NCBI GenBank assembly: GCA_030770425.1
Contig: JASJFT010000023.1
Span: 124,001 to 188,000, forward strand
Length of the DNA: 64,000 bases
Source of the DNA: Darksidea phi
Taxonomy: Eukaryota > Ascomycota > Dothideomycetes > Pleosporales > Lentitheciaceae
Direction: 5' to 3'
Shown here: one piece after another, positions 47,538-57,811 of the stretch
Layout of the letters: each line of letters opens with the position of its first letter
Numbering within the stretch: position 1 is the first letter of the stretch
Made by a program: the position numbers and the translations under genes
Notes under the pieces: model-generated
The model's input: only the letters and a program-made list of their open reading frames with translations
Databases searched by the model: none
Told to the model about the DNA's origin: nothing

Positions 47538-49182
47538 ATGGGACAATTTCCATTCTCATCGCGACCAATGGCTTTCTCGTGGATCATTGTCCTCTTTACC
47601 GTTGCGGCTGCTATTACAGCATTCGTCTTTTACTTTCTTCAAGAGCGGAGGGCACTCTTTGACCGCCTGGACCATGCACCTCCGCCGGCACTGAAGCAGA
47701 AGGACCGACTCCTGGGCTTCAAGCTACTGCAGGAGATTGGGCGGCAGTCCAGGGAGGGTGTGTATCTTGTAAATGCTCAAAAGAGATTTGAAGAGACAGG
47801 ATACACATTCTCCATGGTGCTTGCTGGCAGCAGCATCATCCAAACCGCAGAGCCAGAAAATATCAAAGCAGTCCTCGGCGAGAGGCAGTCTGACTTTGAT
47901 TCCGGATCTGTGCGCTTTTGGTCGGCCGAGCCACTCCTTGGAAAGGGCATCTTTACATCGGATGGTTCTACCTGGGCCCACTCCAGGGCCTTGCTGAAAC
48001 CATGCTTTTCAACGAGGGAGGTTTCGGACCTTTCTTTATTCGAAACGCATCTCCAAAGGCTGTTTGCAAGGCTCCCGGCGAGTGAAGAAGTCATCGACCT
48101 CCAGCCCCTCTTTTTCCAGCTCTCAATGGATGTTTCGACTGTCTTTCTTCTGGGAGAGTCCACTAGCTGTCTCCTCGGAAACCCTCAGGGTGAAGAGTTT
48201 GCCAGCGCATTTGAATTCTGCTCGACGGAAATCATGACTCGAGTGCGCTTGGGCAAGCTAATGTTCCTACATCGCAGCCGAAAATTCAAAGATGCGTGCG
48301 GCGTTTGCCATCGATTTGCTGGCCAGTTCGTCCGAAAGGCACTACAGGCAGAAAAGATAGGCAGCGAAGACGAGAAGAAGAGAAGCATTCTCGACGAGCT
48401 AATGACACAGACAAGAGATCCGTTAGAGCTCAGAAGCCAGCTGCTCCACCTTCTTCTTGCCGGACGAGACACGACGGCTAGCATACTGAGTACGCTGTTT
48501 TTTGTCCTCGCGAAGCGACCAGACGTTTGGCAGAGGGTCCGGGAAGAAGTGTCGAGGCACGGCACGGCCACGCCATCACACGAACAGCTCAAGGAATGCA
48601 AATATCTCGGCTATGTGCTCAAGGAAGGCGAGTGAAGCTCTGATAGGTGTTGCGACTACATCTGACTTTGGGCAGTGCTCCGACTCTATCCTGTCATTGT
48701 ATCCAACAGCCGCATGGCCAACAAAGACACTCTCCTTCCGAGGGGTGGAGGCACAGGTCACGATCCTGTCCTTGTGAAAAAGGGGCAGATCGTCGCATAT
48801 AATTACTACGTGCTGCATCGCCGAACTGATCTGTTCGGCGAAGATGCGGCGAGCTTCAGGCCGGAAAGGTGGGAGACTGCACGACCAAGGTGGACGTATT
48901 TACCATTCGGCGGAGGACCGAGGATATGTATTGGCCGTGAGTCCACGTCATATTCTGCTAAGTTGCATGAATGCTAACGGCCTCGAAGAACAGTTTGCTC
49001 TGACAGAGGTGTTGTACGTCCTCTTCCGGTTTGCACAGACGTTTGCGTCGATGCGCTCGGTAGATCCAGAAAATTGGAAGGAAAAGATCTCCATCACATG
49101 CACGGTACGGAATGGAGTAAAAGTTGTTCTTTCCCGCTCTGTTGCACAAGAAGTCGACCCAAGGCTGGCCGCGTCAGTTTGA
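47538..49182 (+). CDS. CYP52-like cytochrome P450 (alkane/fatty-acid hydroxylase type)
   Basis: Three exons, 514 residues. Intron 1 is 48628-48675; only a GC donor (GCGAGT) keeps the frame, with branch TCTGAC and acceptor GGCAG. Intron 2 is 48937-48988 (GTGAGT, branch GCTAAC, acceptor GAAG). The first Met is at 47538, but the one at 47568 puts a hydrophobic anchor (FSWIIVLFTVAAAITAFVFY) nearer the N-terminus. Motifs: AGRDTTAS at about 308, ExxR as KEVLR (Glu 363/Arg 366) restored only by the GC intron, and the heme loop FGGGPRICIGQQFALTE with Cys about 448. GGPRIC.GQQFAL.E is the CYP52 pattern, a family that omega-hydroxylates alkanes and fatty acids. In a cluster this hints at a lipid-derived or alkyl-chain moiety, but homology alone does not prove it. 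Confidence 0.9.
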
Positions 49183-49906
49183 CCTTGTGTTGGGAAGCGC
49201 AGAGTCTCGGCCTGTAGAGTGCCTGGTATTGTAGCTTGGAGACTGGCGATGAAGGCATGGTGGCGGTAAGGCGGCCATGGGAAGGTGAGGGATACGAATC
49301 TGTCAGGGAAAAGAGAGGAGTAGTCAATAGTGTAGAATTGAACGGCGTTGAAGAGCGAAGAACGTTGTTGCAAACAAATGTGGGTAGTGTAAGTCTATCG
49401 ACCATATCATGGAAGCTTGTCGCCTGAGGCTTCAATCACTTCACCTGGGTGAATCCGTGACAGAACCCTATCGCGGTCAAGACGGTGGTTGATGGTGCCT
49501 CGGGCTGCCAATTTCTCCGTTGCTCCTGACTCGGAATTTTGAGTTGACCCGTCCAAAGTAGCAATTACATGTAACAAATGAGGGGCCTCGTCCACAAGCT
49601 GGCTCTTGCTCCGGTTCCCTATTTGGATAGAGGAGAGTGGAGACGCGGTGTTGATTCCCTCCCGTAGTCATGCGCTAGGTAAGCATGCAAAAGCCTGCTT
49701 GGATGTCCGCTGACAAGCAAAGAGCGCAGCTGAAACCCCACGGGTCTAGCTAATTAGAGGCGATGGAACGATGCTCGAGTAGCGGCTGACGCAACGGGGG
49801 CCCAAAAGGCATCAGCATACGGATCTCTATACAAGGTCACCATCAGTATCACCATCGCTTCTTCATCCACGCGCACCTACCAAAACGCGAGCAATCGTGG
49901 CAATTC
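49183..49906. other. Intergenic between P450 and Nudix gene
   Basis: About 720 bp. Open frames on both strands at the 5' side overlap the P450 terminator; none is supportable. The stretch before 49907 is the presumed Nudix promoter. Confidence 0.5.
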
Positions 49907-50894
49907 ATGGAGCCCCCTCAGCCAGCGCAGCCTCGCCCGAGCTCGAGCATCATCCTCGTCTCTCCAAAGAATGACATTTTGATGCTCAAACGCACACCCT
50001 CGTCCTCAAGTTATCCTTCAGCATGGGTCTTTCCCGGCGGCAATCTCTCCCTGGAGCAAGATGGTACCGACAATGAAACAACACATCGAGATAGTCCCAT
50101 GTACCGAGTCTCAGCTATCCGAGAGCTGTTTGAGGAGACTGGCATCCTGCTCGTGAAGCCAGTTGACGGACCCAGCGTCATGGTACAATCCAAAGGCTAC
50201 ATGATGGCGGAAAGCGACAGAGAAAGAGGACGGCGGCTAGTACACTCGGGCCAGGTCAGGTTTTTAGAGTGGCTGCGAGAGCGAGGCTTTGTGCCCGACG
50301 CCGGTATGAGACACTGCTCGCACGGCGTTCAGACAGGCGAGGACTGACAAGACTCGAGATTCGCTGATTCCATTTACTCGGTGGATTACGCCCGTCAACT
50401 TGAAACGGCGGTTCACGACGCAAATGTACCTCTATTTCCTCCCGCCTACTGCCCAATTCTCCGCCAATACGACAATTCCATATCCCACGCCGGACGGAGG
50501 CAGAGAGCACGTATCCGTCGAACTCAAGTCACCATCTCTAATACTAAGCGACGCCCAAGCCGGCAGCAACCTGCTCATGACTCCGCAATTCTATCTCTTG
50601 AACATTCTGGGCGGCTTCCTCAACGGTAGTCGGGGTATTGTGCGAGATCGGCAAGCTTTGCTTGCGTACTTGAGCGAAACAAGTCTGGGTGACCGCGTCA
50701 TTTGCGCATTCCTCAAACGCACTCTGCCAGACGGGAAGGCGGTCTTGTCGCTGGAGCGGAGCGGCCCAGAGGTCGACGCAGATGGGTCCGGTCGCAAGGG
50801 TGATGCTAGCAGGAGCATCGTGATGATCCCCGGAGCAAAAGACTCGAAAGGGATGGAGCTGGTGGATCGGAATCGTTTTGCGGAGACGCTGTGA
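49907..50894 (+). CDS. Nudix hydrolase
   Basis: Two exons (intron 50304-50358, phase 1, GTATGA...CTCGAG) give 310 residues. The Nudix helix signature is recognisable: FPGGNLSLEQDG, an insert of about 15 residues, then IRELFEETGILL (Arg 72 to Ile 80), which supplies the REuxEE acidic cluster. The second exon resumes with LIPFTRWITPVN and FTTQMYLYFLP, phrases usual in fungal Nudix proteins of the mammalian NUDT19-like (acyl-CoA diphosphatase) group. It should cleave a nucleoside diphosphate linked to another moiety, and CoA esters are a possibility. Its place between the P450 and the NRPS may be coincidence or may supply or clean up an acyl-CoA. No peroxisomal targeting tail is obvious (ends RFAETL). 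Confidence 0.85.
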
Positions 50895-50984
50895 CTTGGG
50901 AGCCAACCTAGTGCTGCGAAATTGCGCCCTGATACTGGACAATGCGCAAAAGTGAGACTGTCCAGCAAGCAGCCCTCGTGTTCG

Positions 50985-51308
50985 TAAGCTCGCTTATATG
51001 GGTTCCGTAAGCATAGGGTTTCCATCAGCTAGGAACTCCTCTTGGCTAGGAGTCATCGCTGCCGGTGTTGGTGGCTATTGGCAGAATTCGCCGCACTACG
51101 TAGTTGATTGGCGGGCGTTGTTCATGGGATGTTATAAGCCTTTGCAGCAGCTGGCTAGAATAAACACTAGCATGGTAATTAGCAATAGTTAAACTAATGG
51201 CTTGCTCACGTTGATCCATATTAACGCGTTGTGTGGGAAATCGCGGTTGGTAGTGTAGGGTTGCAGGTTGGTTGGGTTGACGGAAACCATATAACGTAAG
51301 CGAGCTTA
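50985..51308. mobile_element. MITE-like element with terminal inverted repeats
   Basis: A 324-bp unit bounded by inverted repeats: left 50985-51008 (TAAGCTCGCTTATATGG...) and right 51280-51308, whose reverse complement begins TAAGCTCGCTTACG. The arms share 12 bp at the outer end, then match again over TATGG(G/T)TTCCGT, with about five extra bases in the right arm. The outermost TA on both sides could be a TA target duplication, as for Tc1/mariner-type elements, giving AGCTCGC as the true TIR end. No transposase is inside; the 64-codon frame within it is meaningless. It lies between the Nudix stop and the NRPS start and could affect NRPS expression. Confidence 0.65.
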
Positions 51309-51653
51309 TGTGAGTAGTTAATCAATATCTGGAAGGAGCCAGCAAAGGAGTGGAGAATGTCCGCGGCATCCGGGCTTGTTGTAGGCGGGAGGGGCGACGG
51401 AAGTAAAATGCCGTGTACTTATCATATCTGTACCGTTCTAAAATCGGGTGTTTTCTGATTACGCAGTGTTGAATCTCACCATGCCGAAGATGCATCCCCG
51501 TCGGCAGACCGGCGTCGTTAAGGTCGATGCCACTCGCCAGAGAGCCACAGCGCAAATGATTGTGAAGTCGAAGGAGCCTGTCCATTTTCAACCACAATTT
51601 TTTTCAGCAGTCGCTTCTTGATCCAAGCCAGAGTCCAAGGACAGGTTTGTCAA
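51309..51653. other. Promoter region of the NRPS
   Basis: About 345 bp between the TIR element and the first NRPS Met. A minus-strand 91-codon frame here has no motif. Confidence 0.5.
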
Positions 51654-54600
51654 ATGAAGCCCGATCAGCCCTTTTCTGCAGAGAAGCAGCGAAGGATGGA
51701 AGCGTCAAAGGGAGCTCGCGACACACCGACCGATCCCCGAAATTCAAACCTGACAGACGAGGACATTGGCAAGATTCTCAGATGGAGCAAATCTGACCAT
51801 CTCGAGCCAGTACCGTATCCTATCTTTCATGAGGGGCCATCTTCCAATGGCAGCATGGACCCCGAGACCTTGTGCGCCGTTGACTTCATCTCTCGACAAG
51901 CGGCGGATTCCCCCCATCGGCAGGCTGTTTTCGCACATGATGGCAGCCGACATATGCCGAGCTGGAGCACTATGCGATAATGCTGGCACTACATCTATCC
52001 AACGTCGTTGGTGGCTTCGGACTCGTGGGAAAATTCATCCCCTTTTGCATCGAAAAAAGCAAGTGGGCCATTGTTGCAGCGCTCGGGATACTCAAGGCCG
52101 GCGCAGCCTACGTGTCGCTGGATCCAGGCCATCCTCAGCGCCGACTGGAAGAGATTGTCCGCCAGATTTGCCCAAGGGTGATTCTATCGTCTCCTCGAAA
52201 CGAGGCACGCGCCGCCACGCTTGGAACCCACCTGGTTATTTCCTCCGAGCTATTCGACCATGCCGTACATCCCATGGCATTGCCACTCGTCAGCCGTGGT
52301 GACTCAGCCTATGTCATCTTCTCCTCTGGTACTACCGGGAAGCCTAAGGGCATCGTCATTGGCCACGGCGCTCTTGTTGTGAGCATGTCGTACCTCGGGC
52401 GCCTCTTCAGAATTGGATCGGAAACGCGCATGCTGCAGTTTGCGAGTCTGGGCTTTGATGCATCGGTGCTTGAAATTTTTGCGACGCTATGTTTGGATGA
52501 ACGATTTGCGTGCTCTCAGACGAGGACCGGCTGAATGACTGCGCTGGCTTTATCAACAGGTCGCGCGTCGACACGTTTACGCTGACTCCCTCATTCATGA
52601 GACTTTTGGACCTCCGCAACATTCCGGGGGTGCGTAAATTCCTCAGCTCCGGCGAGTGTCTGCGCCAGTCGGATGTCGACAGCCTGTTTGGAAAGCTCCG
52701 CTTCGTGAATGCGTACGGGCCGACGAATGCAGCGTCATGTGCACCGCGACTGATGTCGAGTCGTCGACCCTTCCCGAAAACATTGGCAGACCTCTCTCCG
52801 GGCGCGTCTGGATCCTAGATGTTGATGACCACAACAAACTCGTGCCCGTCGGTCAGGTGGGTGAGATTTGCATTGAAGGCGCCGTCTTGGCACAGGGCTA
52901 TCTGAATGACCAAGGCGAGCCCGTCGATGGACCGTCATTCATCCGCAGGCCGTCTTGGGCTACAGAGTTGAAAGCGTCAGCCAGCTGGGCCTTTCTAAAG
53001 TTGCTCGATGACAGTGAAATGCGCCTATACAAGAGCGGCGACCTAGCCAAGTTTGACGATAATGGCGACTTGATCTACATGGGCCGCAAAGACGGGCAGA
53101 TCAAGCTTCGAGGTCTTCGAGTCAACCTTGGAGAAATCGAGCAGTGCATCTGTCTTGGGTCGGATTCCGTGACGGATGCCGTCGTGCAGTTGGTATCTCT
53201 GCAAGGGTCGACAGAGGCCATTGTCGCATTCTACAAGGCAGACTTGTCGGCGGCAGAATTGGGGCCGGCAGAGTTTTTTTCCAGCCCAAGTGAGGAGTCC
53301 ATGATACTTACACGCGCAATCGAAGCTTCCCTGATGGAATATCTGCCATCGTACATGCTTCCGTTTCTCTTCATTCCGCTCCACCACATGCCCCTGACTG
53401 TCGGCGGAAAGGTCGACAAAAACCGGCTACGGACACTTGCCTCGAGCCTAACGGTTAGCAACTTTGCTCAATATAGAACCGCAAGAGGCCGTCTAGTCGC
53501 TCCCTCTTCCTCGATCGGGCTGCAGCTTGCCCGGCACTGGGCCAAGGTACTCAGGATCGAAAAAAAGGAAATTAGCGTCAACGACCTCTTCTGGGACTTG
53601 CGAGGAGACTCTGTCTCTGCCATTGAGCTGGTCTCATTGGCCCGCAAGGAAGGCATCCACCTCTCGGTCGCAGATGTCTTTGAACATCCCCGGCTGGGGG
53701 ACCTCGCATCCAGAGTGGATGGCGAAAAGGAGACGGAGGTCCAGGGGGTTCCCCACGAAACGAGCGCTCGCAATGGAGACGCTGTCCAGTTTGACAACCT
53801 CGGTGCCGAAGCTCGAATAGAAGCCATCTGCGAAGCGACCGACTATCAAACCTGGTCCACAATCACCAGTTTCCTGACAATTCGAGGAAATATCTACTAT
53901 TTCACGCTCGATTTTAGCGGCGACCTTGATCAAGAGCGCCTAGGGTCCGCCTGTGCGTCGTTGGTTCGTCGCCATTCCACCCTGCGCACCGTTTTCGCCC
54001 CTCGTGGCGCAAGGCTTCATCAAGTCGTCTTGGCAGACTGCAAGATGACCTTGGATGTCTTTGACGTTGAGGAACTAGAACTGTCAACAAGGAACATTAT
54101 CGACTTTGACAGAGCCGCTTTCGCAAGCCTCTCCCTTTCATCACTTCGTACGCTCGTTTAGCGCAAACGAAAAGGCCGTAGCAAAGGCGTTTTGGAGGGA
54201 ATTCTTGTGCGGCTCTTCGATGACGGCTGTTATTGCACGAAAGCAGCCGACATATACAAACAGCTGGAACAACGTGCAGGAGCGTTCGGTACCCTATTTG
54301 CCGCCAGTCCGGGGCAGCTACACCGTCTCTACCGTCCTCCTTGCCGCAGGATCAACGACGTTGGCCCTCCTTTCGGGCTCCTCGGACGTCATGTACGGAT
54401 ATCTGGTAGCCGGGCGGACCTCGTCCCATCACACTGATGCGACTGGCCCCTGTGTCAATATCCTGGCCATGCGCACAAGGCTTGCGTTTGACCAAAGCGT
54501 GCTCGATCTCTTCGCCCAAGCAAAGTCTGCACAAGTCTCTTCAATGCCGCATGACTTTTTAGGATGGCAGCAGACTGTTGAAGAGTGCACCAATTGGCCC

Positions 54601-55224
54601 ATGTGGACGCGCTTCTCGTCAGTCATTCATTACCAAAATCTGCCCAATGATCCAGCAATCGAGTCGATCGGCGGCGCTCCGTGCAAAATAGGTTGCATCG
54701 GACAAGCCACTGACCAGTGTGATGTCTGGGTCGAAGCTTTTCCGCAAGGCAGCGGTCTGACGGTACAAGTCCTGTCGAATAAGGAAACGATTCCCGAGGG
54801 CATTTCGCAGCGCATGTTGGACAGCCTGTGCAGTTTGGTGGAAGCATTTGTCAAGAACCCGAAGGCCAGTCTCGACACCATTGACCTGGTGAAATCGACG
54901 AATTCTCTAGTCTTGCCATTTCAGAGTAGTAGGGTCTCAATTCCATCCCCGCCGGCGACAAACGTCTCGACAGGCGAACAGAGAGCAAAGACCGCGATTG
55001 TCAAGCGCCTCATCCATCAGGTGTGGGCTGGCGTGTTTGAGGCAGAGACAAGGGCAAATGAAAGCTCTCATCTTCCATGGTTCGAGCTCCGAGGAAGTCT
55101 ACTTGCGGCTGTTATGCTCAGCGAGAGACTGAAGGAAGTTGGATTGCCAATAACCTTGGAAGAGGTCATTGCATACCCTACGCGAGAGGCTCAGCTTAAG
55201 TTCCTGGTACACAAATCTTACTGA
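51654..55224 (+). pseudogene. Non-ribosomal peptide synthetase, A-T-C-T architecture, decayed
   Basis: Reading order: a linker (LTDEDIGKILRWSKSDHL); an adenylation domain (GKFIPFCIEKSKWAIVAALG, the core SSGTTGKPKG, FDASVLEI, NAYGPT, GQIKLRGLRVNLGEIEQ, PLTVGGKVDKNRL); a thiolation domain (DLRGDSVSAIELVS); a condensation domain; and a second thiolation domain (FELRGSLLAAVML). The frame is broken by three single-base deletions, near 51945-51950, 52493-52506 and 52721-52727, each next to a family motif that continues uninterrupted in the next frame with no room for an intron. At 54110-54140 the condensation domain jumps frame and lacks about 60 residues that normally hold HHxxxDG. Thiolation domain 2 has lost the Asp of GGDS, while its Ser remains. 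It cannot be translated as one protein. The Met at 51654 (or 51618) would have been the start. Product unknown. Confidence 0.85.
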
Positions 55225-55684
55225 TGCTTGGGCAGAGGGTAGTGAATTCTGGGGAAGGAAGGAGGGAGAGAGGGGTAAGAGATAGTGAAGGGAAGCACTG
55301 ACATTTCTCAAATGATTCTACTTTGTTTACCTAGGCTCCAGCCGAGAGTTGTGCTAATGCTATAGACTTGCCTCGGTACAATAGAACTTGCAGTCTCCTT
55401 TCCAGAACGCCAAATTATGCGACAGGACACGGTTATATACTTGGTCGGGTGGGTTTGTCGAGCTCGTCCCTACCTAACCGTGGATTTGCTCGACACCATT
55501 CAGCCGCCGCCGGAAATAATACATCTAGGCAGTGAAGTCTAGCGATTACAAATGCGTGAGCACTATGGGGCACAGGGACAATCGCTTCAGCTTAAAGGCA
55601 TGGAATCGGCTTTATTAATAGCTACACGATGTCAAACACGATCTGTCTATCCTAATATAATGACTGACTTGAATCCAACATCCC
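55225..55684. other. Intergenic between the NRPS and xylanase (convergent genes)
   Basis: About 460 bp holding both 3' ends. No gene or repeat seen. Confidence 0.5.
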
Positions 55685-57026
55685 TCACAACGCATTGACC
55701 AAGGTATTGTAAGCCTGCTTGGGCTGGTAGCTGTTGTCGAACAGCAGAGGTCTGTCGCTGCTGCGCCAGCTGTCCTTGTCGGAGACACCCCACACGGTGA
55801 TACCGACACACTTGGACACGGCGAGACAGCCGTTCATGACGGTGAGGTAGTCGTTGGCCGCCGCGCCGGAGATGTCGAGCTCGGTGATGGCGATCTCCTT
55901 GACGTTGGCGCCGGCCAGGGTCTTGAGGGCATTGGGGACGCCTGAGGCCGGGTTCCACCCGCCGGGCTGGGCGAGATGGCACTGCGAGCCGATGCCGTCG
56001 ATGGGGATGCCCTGCGACAGCCACTTGTTGACGTGGGCGACCATGCCGGTGGTCACCTTGGCGTAGTTGGCAATGTCGAGGTTGTAGTCGTTAATGTAGA
56101 GCTTGGCGTTGGGGTCGGCGGCGCGAGCGGCGCGGAAGGCGATGCCGACAAAGTCCTCGCCGAGCACGCGGCTAAAATGACTGTCTCGGAGGTTGCCATT
56201 CTCGGCGAAGATCTCGTTGACCACGTCCCATTGGAGGATCTTGCCCTTGTAGCGCGTGACGAGCTCAGTTACATGGGTCTGAATAACGGACGTTAGTGTG
56301 TTGCGGTCGTTGATCTGCGTAACCCACGCCGGCAGCTGCCCGTGCCAGAGGAGGGTGTGGCCACGGACGAGTTTTCCGTTCTGCGTGGCAAAGTTGACGA
56401 CGGCATCAGCGTTGGTGAAGGTGAATCTTCCACGTTGTGCTACGTACGACGACAAGTCAGTTTGCGACCATGGGTCCGAGGCGGGAGAGGGCAGCAGGGG
56501 TACTCACGCTCAGTGGCATCCCACTTCATGCTGTTCTCAGGCGTGACCTGTCCAAAGCTGTTCTTGGCGATGGTTGTCAAGGGGCCGTTGTTCAGATGGT
56601 AGTGGTCGATTTCAGTACCGAAGTAGAGCTTGCCCTTGGCCTTGAACTTGTCGTGCAGTCCACCTGCGGCTGCTGAGCCTTCGGTAGGAGCTGGGCTGCT
56701 GCCTCCGCCGGGAGTAATGGGAGCTCCGCCCGAGCCAGGGGTACATTGAGAGTACCAATCGCTGGAAGTGATATTAGAAGAACAGCGATGTAAAAATGAC
56801 CGAGAGACAATAGGAGGAGCTCTCACTTGACATTTGTGCACACCGAGCCAGAAGCGCATATCGTGGAACCAGTCCATCCCTTGCCACCACCTACCCAAAG
56901 ACGATATCAGTATACTATTTTCACCTCGAAGGCCATCGCGAGACATGACTTACACTGGCCGTAAAGGGGGGCTTGGCCGAGCACGGCAGCGGGGGCGACG
57001 ACGAGCGCGAGAGCAGAGGTGCGCAT
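55685..57026 (-). CDS. GH10 endo-1,4-beta-xylanase with N-terminal CBM1
   Basis: Four exons with introns 56891-56953, 56762-56826 and 56440-56507 give 381 residues. Exon 1 (start 57026) is a signal peptide ([17 protein letters not shown]) plus the first residues of a CBM1 (QAPLYGQC). The CBM1 continues over two introns ([28 protein letters not shown]), followed by a Gly/Pro/Ser linker (about 60-80). The catalytic domain then runs to the C-terminus: acid/base Glu in WDVVNE (about 206) and nucleophile Glu in ITELDI (about 317), with KLYINDYN as a further GH10 phrase. It is secreted and should cleave the xylan backbone while the CBM1 binds cellulose. The domain order (CBM1 first) is common for fungal GH10. 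It ends with YNTLVNAL, the natural C-terminus. Confidence 0.94.
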
Positions 57027-57811
57027 GATGGCAGATTCCAGGCAGACGGGGAGATTGATAATCGAGAGCTGGTCAAGCAACAAGGCCGAGATTTTATTAA
57101 CGGGTTTCCTTCCTTCTTATTCCCTATTCACACGAGCACTAGCCAATACGTATCGAAGGCGTTAAAATCGAAACCCTCCTGAATTAGGACCGAGGAGGAA
57201 ACAAGTGTAGGGTAAACCCTAGGCCCTAATAAATTAGAGATAGTAAAATCCCACAAGTAACAAGACATAGAATGTAGGCCAAGCCGACCGTCTATTCTAG
57301 TCTTTATCTCTCTGTAGCCCTAGATCTTATTCAATATCTAGGGGTCACCTGCCGGAGTTAACGGAAGCCCACCCGACCTCGACTCTTCCAAATCGAGGGC
57401 GGATCCGATCCTTCAAGTCGACTGTAGGACCATACTCAGCGCTCCTTGATAGATATTCGAGCGAAATTCCTCGCCGACTCTAAAAATTAAACGCCAACAT
57501 ATAAGAATGATTCATTTAGCTCTCCACTTACTAACAGCTTAAGGCTAGTTTAGGAAAAAACATTTTAATCCGCCAATAGTATATAGCCTAAACACCTCGA
57601 AGTAGCGTTCTGCCAAGGTGGTTGCACGGAACCTAATGCCGCGTAGCTTCTTACTCTACTGTGGAGCCGATTGAGGCCGCGTTGGCGTCATTGGAATCGC
57701 TGAAGCCTGGAGAAAAGGAGACGGAAAGGCTCTGGAACCGACTCATGGAACGGGGATCTACTGCGAGAATTAAAATGGTACTGGCATAGCAACGCGCACT
57801 GTGTTGACAAG
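57027..57811. other. Xylanase promoter region and AT-rich flank
   Basis: About 785 bp. A TATA-like AATAAAA on the minus strand lies near 57090-57100, about 70 nt upstream of the xylanase ATG. The rest is AT-rich with no gene. Confidence 0.45.
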
